Source: SIG447 sp045577075
GTDB taxonomy: Bacteria > Bacillota > Clostridia > UMGS1883 > UMGS1540
Direction: 5' to 3'
Assembly (NCBI GenBank): GCA_045577075.1
Contig: JAZNHR010000029.1
Location: 1-29,930 of the forward strand
Length of the DNA stretch: 29,930 nucleotides
In this document: piece by piece, positions 15,016 through 23,502 of the stretch
How positions within the stretch are numbered: position 1 is the first letter of the stretch
Layout of the letters: every line of letters begins with the position of its first letter
The notes under the pieces: model-generated
The model's database searches: none
What the model was told of the DNA's origin: nothing
The model's input: only the letters and a program-made list of their open reading frames with translations
Position numbers and translations under genes: made by a program

Positions 15016-16221
15016 TCAATCTCCTTTTTTTAAATGTACATCTTTGACATCATTATCATCTTTTGATTTGCTCAGTAATACAAACCCTCCGATTAAAACA
15101 AACAATGCTTGGCTTCCTGAAAACAGTGCTGCTTCGCCCATCCCCATAAGGATGCAACAAATAAATCCCAGCATGTACAGATAAGACGTTCTAGTTCTAT
15201 ATGTGTAGCCGTTGTTATGGATAATATATTTTATAAAAATAATTGTTGTCGCAAGTACTATCGTTCCATATGACACCCATATGTCGAGATGGGTATTATG
15301 CGATTGTCGAAGTAAAGAAAAACCATAATTTCCTATCAGCGGTGATTTTTTAATTTCTGCTAAAGCAATATTCCACACGCCAATCCTTGAGTCTAATTCC
15401 TTGCCGATTCCAACCAAAAAAGATAAAAAATTACTATTGCTAATTGTATGTATAAAAACAATATACAGAAACGCGAAAATCAATGGCCAAGCCGCTACGA
15501 CCATACTGACTGTTTTGCTAAAAGATAACGCTTGTTTTTTTCGAAATTTTGTGTAAAAAAATATGATGGCAAATCCAATTTCAATTAACAGCGCATTCCG
15601 CGACAATGTTTCAAGTATAAAATAAAACATAAATAACGCTAGGCTCCAGTGAAAGAGTCTTGTTATTATTTTAGTACGCTTTTCTGCTAAAATTAAATTA
15701 TAAATTCCAAATATTAGAAAATGCATAGCTGTAAAGTTTGGATTCTGAAAATTAAAATATAAGTATTTGATTCCAAGATTTGTATAAACATAAACCTCAT
15801 TATGTTTAAAAAAATACATTATTATAAATGCTATCGTTGTAAAAGTAATTGTTCGCTCAATAAAAGTAACCGTTCTTTGATCAGCAAGTAGCCGATTAAC
15901 CGAAAAGAGCAACGCCACTGTCATAATAAAAACTATCGTTTTGTTATAAAAGTTCATTGAAGCCGTGCGTTCAGACAGCAACAACGAAAGTGTCGAATTG
16001 CATAAAACAAAAACAATTAAAAGTAGAAGTAATACAACATCTGTTCTATTATTCCTTTTTGAATAAAAACTCATCACGGTCAAAACCACAACAAGCATAA
16101 ATATAACGGGCAGCAGAATTGATATCATTTGATGATACTGAAAGACATTCAGTACGCATACAATATTAGCCGATAAAAACAGAATCTTAAAAAGAGCCAT
16201 TTGAAAGGCCTTAATTTTCAT
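15016..16221 (-). CDS. O-antigen polymerase/ligase-like membrane protein (Wzy/WaaL type)
   Basis: 401-residue polytopic membrane protein with around ten hydrophobic segments. The extracytoplasmic loop near the C terminus carries SRIGVWNIALAEIKKSPLIG followed by NYGFSLLRQSHNTHLDIWVSYG; the R-x-W-x4-E and H-N-x-x-L pattern is the hallmark of the Wzy_C/O-antigen ligase domain. In a locus with a flippase and an initiating transferase, the polymerase role is most likely. Its ATG overlaps the stop of the GT4 gene upstream (ATGA) and it runs directly into the flippase gene. AT-rich composition. Confidence 0.87.
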   Translation of the reverse strand: MKIKAFQMALFKILFLSANIVCVLNVFQYHQMISILLPVIFMLVVVLTVMSFYSKRNNRTDVVLLLLLIVFVLCNSTLSLLLSERTASMNFYNKTIVFIMTVALLFSVNRLLADQRTVTFIERTITFTTIAFIIMYFFKHNEVYVYTNLGIKYLYFNFQNPNFTAMHFLIFGIYNLILAEKRTKIITRLFHWSLALFMFYFILETLSRNALLIEIGFAIIFFYTKFRKKQALSFSKTVSMVVAAWPLIFAFLYIVFIHTISNSNFLSFLVGIGKELDSRIGVWNIALAEIKKSPLIGNYGFSLLRQSHNTHLDIWVSYGTIVLATTIIFIKYIIHNNGYTYRTRTSYLYMLGFICCILMGMGEAALFSGSQALFVLIGGFVLLSKSKDDNDVKDVHLKKGD

Positions 16222-17432
16222 AGAAAACTCCTATATACTGCAACATAATTTTCTATCATTTTTTCTGTAGAATAAATGGAGATTGCCTTTTTTGAAATTT
16301 CGTCTTTATTTATTTTAGAATTCCATATCCATTTCTCCACACCTTTTTTTATTTCTTCAAGGTCTCCTTGAGAATAAAAATCACTGTATTCAGAAATTGC
16401 AATTTGTTCTGGCCCGCCTGCTCTAAACCCTACGACTGGCGTACCGCAGCAAAGGCTCTCTGCTACCACCATTGAAAAGGTTTCTTTTCTGCTAACCAAA
16501 AGTGTGACATCAGCAACAGAATATAACCTTGCTAATTCCTGCTGATCTAAAATTTCCCCCAATAATATCACATTTTCCGGAACTGATTTTTCCACACAAA
16601 TCTTACCGGCAACCACAAAACGAACATTTTGTTCTTTCATGTGTTCTGCCAATCGCAACAACCATATTCCGCCCTTCAAGTTACCATTACGGTCAGAAAA
16701 GCATGCGGTCGCATGAAAAATCATTTTCTCTCCGTTGGGACAATATTGTTTTTTGACATTTTCTTCTGGATATCTATGAAAAACTGATGCATCAACACCA
16801 TTATATATGCATACATGTTTTTTGTTTGCCAAAATAAGTGATCGTTTTGCTCGTTCCATTAACCACGGCGATACCGATACAACTGTCAACAAATCATTAA
16901 ATCCACGAAATGCTTCTTGCATTTTTTTAAAAGACCGTGCGGTTTGGTTTATCCATAGACTTTCGGTTTCCTTTTTGAAACGCAAGCATTTTTTACAACC
17001 CGACATCCACTGTTCGCAATCAACTGCATGACTACAATTCGCTGTATACATAAATTCCGCATGAAGTGTTAGTACTGTATGGATACCACGTTTTTTCAGC
17101 CAATTAATCAAATGGTAAATATTCAAAAAGTATCCATTTATACATTGAAGATGAACAACATCCGGCTGTTCCTTTTTAATAATACTCTTGATTTTTGCCG
17201 TGGACAAATAACATCCTCCATACATCATTCCTGTAATGCGTGATACCGCATGATTAATTTTTCCAATAATATCACCACAAACGTAATGTATGCTAGGAGC
17301 TTTTATTTTCTTTCCTCTCCCATATATTACTAACGATTTAAAACCATTTTCTTGAATTCCTGTATGCAAAATCTGGGTCAATTTCCCCGTACTGCCTTTA
17401 GAATAGACACAATTTATTTGTAGTATTTTCAT
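16218..17432 (-). CDS. GT4-family glycosyltransferase
   Basis: Cytoplasmic GT-B glycosyltransferase of 404 residues that adds a sugar to the lipid-linked repeat unit. It starts with MKILQINCVYSKGSTGK, the usual opening of this GT4 group, and its C-terminal half holds the E-x7-E donor site (KETFSMVVAESLCCGTPVVGF). A Cys-rich insert near 130-150 (CSHAVDCEQWMSGCKKC) is shared by many relatives and may bind a metal. No Shine-Dalgarno is visible before the ATG (bases before it read TTATCTTTTGTAAATC), and a perfect hairpin ends 17 bases upstream. Donor and acceptor cannot be told from sequence. Confidence 0.88.
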   Translation of the reverse strand: MKILQINCVYSKGSTGKLTQILHTGIQENGFKSLVIYGRGKKIKAPSIHYVCGDIIGKINHAVSRITGMMYGGCYLSTAKIKSIIKKEQPDVVHLQCINGYFLNIYHLINWLKKRGIHTVLTLHAEFMYTANCSHAVDCEQWMSGCKKCLRFKKETESLWINQTARSFKKMQEAFRGFNDLLTVVSVSPWLMERAKRSLILANKKHVCIYNGVDASVFHRYPEENVKKQYCPNGEKMIFHATACFSDRNGNLKGGIWLLRLAEHMKEQNVRFVVAGKICVEKSVPENVILLGEILDQQELARLYSVADVTLLVSRKETFSMVVAESLCCGTPVVGFRAGGPEQIAISEYSDFYSQGDLEEIKKGVEKWIWNSKINKDEISKKAISIYSTEKMIENYVAVYRSFL

Positions 17433-17448
17433 GATTTACAAAAGATAA

Positions 17449-17485
17449 TTACAATCTACCCGCAAAAATTGCGGGTAGATTGTAA
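17449..17485 (-). terminator. Perfect 17-bp hairpin between the giant surface protein gene and the GT4 gene
   Basis: Arms 17449-17465 and 17469-17485 pair without mismatch around a 3-base loop (core CTACCCGC / GCGGGTAG). On the minus strand it lies 10 bases after the giant gene's stop and is followed by TTATCTTTTG, an imperfect T-tract; the other side is also AT-rich. It is likely an intrinsic terminator or attenuator limiting read-through into GT4-wzy-wzx. No promoter for those genes is evident between it and the GT4 ATG. Confidence 0.7.
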
Positions 17486-17494
17486 AATTTTAAT

Positions 17495-20400
17495 TTATTC
17501 TTCGACTATCATTTTACCATCCACATCGAACCAGTACCCACCTGAGGGTAAGAGACCATTCGTTTTGGAAATACCATAGTAACAATCCTTCTTTGCCTTT
17601 TTATCGTTCCCAATGTAATAGTAATTGCCTTCTGCGTCCTGAACTAGTCCTGCATATTGTGCAACACCATCGATATAATAACGGATTTCCCCGTCTTCAT
17701 CCATTACAACTCCCTGCTTAAGGTTAGGATTAGAGAGACAGAGCTTTCCATCTACATCAAACCAGTAACCACCGGAAGGCAAGAGACCATTCGTTTTGGA
17801 AATGCCATAGTAACAATCCTTCCTTGCCTTTTTATCGTTCCCAATGTAATAGTAATTGCCTTCTGCGTCCTGAACTAGTCCTGCATATTGTGCAACACCA
17901 TCGATATAATAACGGATTTCCCCGTCTTCGTCGACTACAAGACCCTGTTTCATTTCCGGAACAACAGGCGCATAAAAAGCGTAATTAATACCCTTGTTTA
18001 CTGCATATGTGTGAGCATAAGACCCGTTCACAACATTCAGTGTGATATTCTTTACTTCATCAAATGCAGTATCTCCAATCATACTAACAGTTTCAGGAAC
18101 TGTTAGAAATTCTAAATAATATGTCTTGTAGAAAGAATAGCCATATAAGCTCTTAACCGTCTCTGGTAAGGTCAATTTTTTAAGATTAACCATTTGACCC
18201 ATGGCATAAGCCTTTATAGTTATTAACTTACTGCCTTCTTCAAACTCTATAGTCTTAACGTGGTCAAGGTTATAGAACATACGTGTGCCGACAGCTGTAA
18301 TATCCTTATCCACATAAATAGATGTGACAGAGCTACGAATCGCCCAATCGTACCATGGAATAACACCAACATTTGTAAAGTCATACGTCGGGCCTTCGCC
18401 TTCCATAATCATACGGCCATCCTTCAGCATAACGTAAACGATATTTTCGCCGCAAAGACCGGCTAGTGTAACGGTTTCATCAGGGATAAACACACCTTTA
18501 TCAAATGTACAGTCATACCCACAGATATTGATGACGCCATCATATGCGTAACCATTCTTATCAAAGTTGCAATAATCATCAACGATTCTATTGAGTCCTG
18601 TGATATGCTTATTATTGACAAAGTACATATGTTTGCCGTCAGTTGTCTCATAAAATCCTTCGTAAACCATGTTAGGCAGATATGTTCCATTTTCGTCAAA
18701 TGTGCACATCACGCCATCAATCATATGCGAACCGGTAAGCTTTAAGCCATCTTTAAAGTAAGATGTTTTATCGGCGTTCCATCCATCCGTAGCAGCCACA
18801 CCATCAACGTATGTTTTGCCGTCAGTAAATACACCGTTAAACAATTCGCCACCATTTTTACAGGCGAGCTTACCTTCTTCGTTCACTGCCCAGCTATGGC
18901 CTTTTGCAGGAGTTTTTGTGCCCCAATCGACAACCGAATTACATACTTCACAGAATGTTCTTCCTGTATATCCTCCCTGTGTACAAGTAGCAGCAGAGTC
19001 AATCAGCTCCTCGGCTGTATGAACATGCGATGTTCCCTTCTCTGTCTTGTGAGCTGCATCTGTGTTAAGGCCAGAGGTGTACCATTCGGTATCTACACTA
19101 AACTCTTCATTTGAGAACGTGTTAAGTACCGAAGACGTATAGCCGTCAACATAGGTAATCTGTCCCATGTCAACATCGACCTTAACGTCATGTGACCAGA
19201 AATTGTAATCCTTCCAATACTGCTCAGCGGTGTAACCATCCAGGTTAATATCTGTGTCGTAATAAATCACACGAATCGGAAGCGCCGCAAGTGTTTCTGC
19301 GCCGGTCTGCTTATTCGCACCTGTGCGCTGAATTGTAATCGTAGCCGTGTTGTTTTCCGCATCAATTGTATGGGTTGCCGTAAATCCTTCTGCCACTTCC
19401 ATATGGTCAAGTTCCCAATGGTTAGAGCTGTTAAGGTCTATTGCCGCCTTTACGGACTGAATCGTCTCAATCTTGTTAGCATGAACATTCATCCAGTAAA
19501 CGGAGCCACCGAGAATCTTATCCAGCGAAGCATCTGCCGGAACTATCTGGACAGTAGAAGCGTCAACACCAGAGTGAACCTTAATCAGTCTAACAACAAC
19601 AGACTTATTGCCCATATTGTCACAGATTTCAAACTTTATGCGATGTACGCCATCCGCAACTGCGAGGTCGCTGATAACGATTTTTCCGTTCGAATATGTA
19701 CTGTCAACCAGGGCCCCGTCAACATATGCCTTTGCAGATGTAGCGTTTAGCCCTGTCGCGTTTGTTTTCGTTGTGTCCTCGGAAACCTTGGCGGTAACAT
19801 TGAGAACGTTCGTCGTAATCGTTGCCATGCCATGATTTTCAAGTACAGTTTCGGAATCGTTTGCAACAATATTTACAGAATCAAAGATGGGAGCCTCGCG
19901 GTCATCCACTGCATCAGAAAAGTCTGCGCAAATGCTGTCCACATAGAGCGTATAGTCGCCGTTGAGCGTTCCGTTAATTTGTGTCCAAATGTCATTGGTT
20001 GCCATATGGCAAGCATTAAATTCGATGAATCTGCTTGCTTTTGCGTCTTCAGATTCGCCGCCTTTAATCATAATGCTCTTGTAGGCACTCACATCAACAG
20101 AGAAATAATACCAACCAGATTCATTCACAAGATTATATACAGACGGTTGATTAAATACGGGAACTGTATTCTTTGCTGTGTATTTTCCATCTGCGCCTTC
20201 GTAATAGTAGTGGAAGCGAATCCAAAGGTTGTAAAATTCATCAGGAATGTAAACCCATGCGCCGATAGATTTCGCGTTTTCAACAATAATGTCTTCTTTC
20301 GGATAAATCGCCACCTGCTTGTAACTACCCGCAGTATTGTCAAAGTTAAGACCGTTAATATTGAATTTCAAGGCACCACTGCCGTCATGGACCTGACCGC

Positions 20401-22018
20401 TGGTTGCATTTGCATCATCAATATAAAAGTTTGTTCCGCCGCTGTTAACACAGCCTACGCTCCAACCATCAACACCGTTCTCAAAGTCCTCAATAACCTC
20501 TGTGCCTTTCCCAAGGTTGAGCGATGCCATTGCAACAAGATTGGTGTTATGAACAAGCGTTGCCGTAAGCGTACTTGTAAGATTTTCCGGCGCTTCATCT
20601 GCACTTACAGAGGTGAATTTAAACCCATCAAAAGTTCCCAGCGCATCGTTTGTGGTAGTAAACACAATGTCGCTCGGCTTTAATGTAACCTCATGAATAC
20701 CATCATGAATGGTGGCTGTCAAGGAAATAACGACTTCTTTGCCAAAAGGAACCGTCATGGTACTCTGCCCAAACGCCAAAGATTCAGGAACTACAATTTC
20801 GATAGATTTTTCTCCAACAACATTTCCGTTATATACCATCTGCGCGGTAACGACACCGGAAGTTCCGTTAGAAACAAATTCGCCGTTGGAAATCGTACCC
20901 ATGTTGACTTCCTTAATCTGCCATGTTGCGTCATCCGGAATGGTTGTTGCCGTGCCTACAAGGTCTGTGCCAAGCGCATTAAATGTAACTGTGCTGCCGG
21001 GTGTGTAGTATTCGCTTTCTGTCGTAATGTTGGCACGTACAAACTCACCTGTTGCGGGCGCTGTAGAAACGAACACAATACCTTGTGTGGTGGAGCGAAG
21101 TGCACCGTCAGACGGGGAGCAGTTTACTGCAAGGTCTTCGCCGGGACGCTGGGACAAGAATGTAGAAGAACCACCACCGTCACAGTTTACAGCATGTACA
21201 CATCCTGCCGCCTTCATGGCAGCCGCAATCTCATACATCGTCATACCTGCGGAGTAAGGAGACTGACGGCCGTCATTCATCATGATCACAACTGTTCCGT
21301 CAGCTTTAATACCAACAACAGAACGTGGTGCATCATTTCCGCTATGCGTCTCGGAAGACTGAATCACACCATCCTTAAGAACAAAGCCGCTGGAGCAAGG
21401 AATAACCTGTTCTTCCCATCCGTTGAGATCGTCAACCGTTTTAATGGTTTTCATTTCGACTTTCGGGATATCAGAAGGTCTAGCTTCGCCGTCTTTTTCG
21501 TCATAGTGAATAACGAGAACCGTGGGGAACCCAACAGCTTCATCATTCATTATAACGCCATCAACCATCATAAAGCCAAGAGGCTCATTGATGAGTTCGG
21601 GGTGTTCTTTCAGGTAGTAGTCTGTGTTATACCAGCTAAGACAGGTATTCATAGCACCAACTACATTCCAGCCCCAATTTTTCTCAATCCAAGTAGCCTG
21701 GTCCATCATGTTGGATACCTGATACTTGTTGGTGTTCATTTCTGTGTAGCTGCTGATAATCTTGGTATAAGGATTGCTGATATCAGCCTCCATGAAATGA
21801 AGTACTTGGCGTCTGGAACCATCATCGTTATTTAAAACGACTTCAGATTCAACAATACCGGGAGCGATGTCGTAATCTTTTTTGCTGATTACGTTGTAGT
21901 ATTGATCTACTGTTTCGTCAAAATCAAACGAGTCAGCTAATGCCTGTATGGGCATTACACTAACAAGCATGATAAGAGTAAGCAGTAAAGATACTACTTT
22001 TACATGTTTGATGTTCAT
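17495..22018 (-). CDS. Giant secreted multidomain protein: phosphodiester glycosidase + Ig-like/CBM-like + BspA-type LRR + C-terminal repeats
   Basis: 1507 residues. The ATG at 22018 has GGAGGAAAG just upstream; an in-frame ATG at 22033 overlaps that site and is rejected. A signal peptide spans 1 to about 28 (cleavage near ALA-DS). Residues about 60-320 form an NAGPA/DUF2233 phosphodiester glycosidase domain, with RSVVGIKADGTVVIMMNDGR, HAVNCDGGGSSTF and a Thr-Gln-Gly-Ile ending; relatives remove GlcNAc from sugar-phosphodiesters. Next are Ig-like stretches (about 325-500), a beta-sandwich resembling carbohydrate-binding modules (about 505-700, from DFENGVDGW), another Ig-like part (710-815), a cohesin-like part (820-945), a Cys/His segment (about 998-1045: CTQGGYTGRTFCEVC, GHSW), Gly/Tyr repeats, BspA-type LRRs (about 1190-1340), and two near-identical 77-residue repeats (about 1356-1507) resembling choline/glucan-binding repeats. 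No LPXTG or SLH anchor is seen. It sits between LicD and GT4 genes, so it may act on the glycan made here. Confidence 0.85.
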   Translation of the reverse strand: MNIKHVKVVSLLLTLIMLVSVMPIQALADSFDFDETVDQYYNVISKKDYDIAPGIVESEVVLNNDDGSRRQVLHFMEADISNPYTKIISSYTEMNTNKYQVSNMMDQATWIEKNWGWNVVGAMNTCLSWYNTDYYLKEHPELINEPLGFMMVDGVIMNDEAVGFPTVLVIHYDEKDGEARPSDIPKVEMKTIKTVDDLNGWEEQVIPCSSGFVLKDGVIQSSETHSGNDAPRSVVGIKADGTVVIMMNDGRQSPYSAGMTMYEIAAAMKAAGCVHAVNCDGGGSSTFLSQRPGEDLAVNCSPSDGALRSTTQGIVFVSTAPATGEFVRANITTESEYYTPGSTVTFNALGTDLVGTATTIPDDATWQIKEVNMGTISNGEFVSNGTSGVVTAQMVYNGNVVGEKSIEIVVPESLAFGQSTMTVPFGKEVVISLTATIHDGIHEVTLKPSDIVFTTTNDALGTFDGFKFTSVSADEAPENLTSTLTATLVHNTNLVAMASLNLGKGTEVIEDFENGVDGWSVGCVNSGGTNFYIDDANATSGQVHDGSGALKFNINGLNFDNTAGSYKQVAIYPKEDIIVENAKSIGAWVYIPDEFYNLWIRFHYYYEGADGKYTAKNTVPVFNQPSVYNLVNESGWYYFSVDVSAYKSIMIKGGESEDAKASRFIEFNACHMATNDIWTQINGTLNGDYTLYVDSICADFSDAVDDREAPIFDSVNIVANDSETVLENHGMATITTNVLNVTAKVSEDTTKTNATGLNATSAKAYVDGALVDSTYSNGKIVISDLAVADGVHRIKFEICDNMGNKSVVVRLIKVHSGVDASTVQIVPADASLDKILGGSVYWMNVHANKIETIQSVKAAIDLNSSNHWELDHMEVAEGFTATHTIDAENNTATITIQRTGANKQTGAETLAALPIRVIYYDTDINLDGYTAEQYWKDYNFWSHDVKVDVDMGQITYVDGYTSSVLNTFSNEEFSVDTEWYTSGLNTDAAHKTEKGTSHVHTAEELIDSAATCTQGGYTGRTFCEVCNSVVDWGTKTPAKGHSWAVNEEGKLACKNGGELFNGVFTDGKTYVDGVAATDGWNADKTSYFKDGLKLTGSHMIDGVMCTFDENGTYLPNMVYEGFYETTDGKHMYFVNNKHITGLNRIVDDYCNFDKNGYAYDGVINICGYDCTFDKGVFIPDETVTLAGLCGENIVYVMLKDGRMIMEGEGPTYDFTNVGVIPWYDWAIRSSVTSIYVDKDITAVGTRMFYNLDHVKTIEFEEGSKLITIKAYAMGQMVNLKKLTLPETVKSLYGYSFYKTYYLEFLTVPETVSMIGDTAFDEVKNITLNVVNGSYAHTYAVNKGINYAFYAPVVPEMKQGLVVDEDGEIRYYIDGVAQYAGLVQDAEGNYYYIGNDKKARKDCYYGISKTNGLLPSGGYWFDVDGKLCLSNPNLKQGVVMDEDGEIRYYIDGVAQYAGLVQDAEGNYYYIGNDKKAKKDCYYGISKTNGLLPSGGYWFDVDGKMIVEE
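17514..17948 (-). repeat. Two near-identical tandem 231-bp units at the 3' end of the giant gene
   Basis: Positions 17514-17717 and 17745-17948 align at an offset of exactly 231 bases (77 codons) with about 14 differences in roughly 200 bases, including an identical run of close to 100 bases. The units encode the YYIDGVAQYAGLVQDAEGNY / KKDCYYGISKTNGLLPSGGY modules. The in-frame period and high identity point to a recent duplication or gene conversion and make copy-number change possible. Confidence 0.9.
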
Positions 22019-22189
22019 ACTTCTTTCCTCCATTTTAAATTTTATATAAGCAGGGTTTCCTGTTTATACCATTTAGACTTATAGTGTATCTATGTTTGTT
22101 AGAATGCTGCACGTTTCTATCAACAACGTTCTATTCGATATGTGCTAAAAATGGAATCTGCATCTGCGCTTTCATACTATGTTTTTGTT

Positions 22190-22675
22190 TTACTGCACTT
22201 TCTTAAACCGTTCGTCTTTAGATAACTGCTGTATTATGAAATTTACATCTTCCTGCATTGCATAAAGCTCATTCTTTTCATCTTCGGTCCAACTTTCGTC
22301 AAATGAAATCTCCGCAAAGGAAAAGCCGATATAAACGTCCTTTTTTTCTTCAGTGTTCAAAACGCCTACAGGTATTTGTGCGTCTTCATTGAAATGTATC
22401 TTGAATAACTCTACAACCTCTTGTCGATCCAACTTCGTTGAAAACACCATTCTCCCGTTTTGGTCGTTTCCTATCCACCGAGTTTGAATTTTCCCTTCCC
22501 AACGCATTGGATATTCTAACGTCATAAAAGGTGTTTCGATTTGAAACGATACGACTTGTTCCTCATTCGCTCGTTTCCTCGCAGAAATGCCAATCCAAAC
22601 CATTGCTGTTATAATAAGTAACAGAACTGCTGTTATCGTTATAATTATTTTCTTTGAAGATTGTCTTTCTTTCAT
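22190..22675 (-). CDS. Membrane-anchored protein of unknown function
   Basis: 161 residues: a short basic N terminus, a TM helix (about 9-29), then an extracytoplasmic domain of some 130 residues (VSFQIETPFMTLEYPMRWEG onward) with alternating beta strands and an acidic C-terminal helix. Not recognised. Its ATG overlaps the LicD stop (ATGA) and AAAGGAAT lies upstream, so it is translationally coupled to LicD. A 171-bp gap separates it from the giant gene. It may be an accessory to glycan modification at the outer membrane face; this is only positional inference. Confidence 0.72.
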   Translation of the reverse strand: MKERQSSKKIIITITAVLLLIITAMVWIGISARKRANEEQVVSFQIETPFMTLEYPMRWEGKIQTRWIGNDQNGRMVFSTKLDRQEVVELFKIHFNEDAQIPVGVLNTEEKKDVYIGFSFAEISFDESWTEDEKNELYAMQEDVNFIIQQLSKDERFKKVQ

Positions 22676-23502
22676 TTTTTATTCCTTTTTTGTTTAATAT
22701 AGTTCCGATACGATACTAACGGATCGCATGCCGCATAGGTGTGATGGCCTATTTGTTTCTCTTTGGGCAGTTCCGCGCGCCAATCACCATATTTTTGTGT
22801 AAGATATTCATCATACTTTTCCGGCACTCGCACTTGTAATCCTTCAAACGTTAATATTTCCCCCTGTCCGTACTGTTCTTTGGGAGCATATTCCCGTTTC
22901 CCTTGCCAATTACCATGATTACATACAAGTAACGAATTTTTAATCGGATAGGCGGAAATAAGCCTTTCATATTTCCGCAAATATTTTTGCGTATTCTTAT
23001 GAATACCCACGAAACGCATCAATTGAACAGCGATTCTGCCTTTTATGCTTCTGTCCACCTGATATGCACAAGAAATCACATGTTTGTAACGCCGTTTCTT
23101 CTTTTCAAGCTTTCGTTGTTCTGCCACATCAAGAGGATATCCGTCCAAAGGAAAAATGTCAATATATATCCCGTGATTCATTGGAATTTCGGTAACAGCC
23201 TTTTCAATATAGGTTGTTTCTGAGTCTCTTAACTTTGCAAAAATATTCGGGTAATAAGGGTCTGTGTCGTATGTTTGTAAAAATACACCCTTAGGCAAAA
23301 ATTTAGGGGCTTCTTTTAAAAAGCGATTGTAGTCTTCCCTGTATAATCCCACATCCAAATCATCATCCCATGGAATAAAGCCATTATATTTCACTGCCCC
23401 AAGTGCACTGCCGCACACAAGAAAATAGCGAAGTTCAAGCCTTACGCAGATTTCTAAAAAAATCTTTAATAAATCCAATTCTTTTTGTTGCAGCGTATTC
23501 AT
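22672..23502 (-). CDS. LicD-family phosphotransferase
   Basis: 276 residues with the LicD nucleotidyltransferase-fold signature: YFLVCGSALGAVKYNGFIPW followed by DDDLDVGLYREDY (acidic cluster about 46-50, metal binding), then IYIDIFPLDGYP. LicD proteins transfer phospho-alditol or phosphocholine groups from CDP-activated donors to cell-surface glycans. Its start overlaps the upstream glycosyltransferase stop (ATGA) and its stop overlaps the next gene. A decayed cytidylyltransferase of the CDP-glycerol type lies about 2 kb upstream in the same locus, which would have made a suitable donor. The substituent actually transferred is unknown. Confidence 0.88.
   Translation of the reverse strand: MNTLQQKELDLLKIFLEICVRLELRYFLVCGSALGAVKYNGFIPWDDDLDVGLYREDYNRFLKEAPKFLPKGVFLQTYDTDPYYPNIFAKLRDSETTYIEKAVTEIPMNHGIYIDIFPLDGYPLDVAEQRKLEKKKRRYKHVISCAYQVDRSIKGRIAVQLMRFVGIHKNTQKYLRKYERLISAYPIKNSLLVCNHGNWQGKREYAPKEQYGQGEILTFEGLQVRVPEKYDEYLTQKYGDWRAELPKEKQIGHHTYAACDPLVSYRNYIKQKRNKK

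Noticed and set aside
17514..17948. Tandem repeat as a CRISPR array or non-coding satellite
   Set aside because: There are only two 231-bp units, both in frame within a coding sequence, with no short palindromic repeats or spacers.
19832..21835. Long plus-strand open frames (283 and 380 codons) opposite the giant surface protein gene
   Set aside because: They are antisense to a frame with a clear RBS, signal peptide and known domains. Their translations are Cys/Asn/Arg-rich with no domains, and no RBS precedes them; they reflect codon bias of the real gene.
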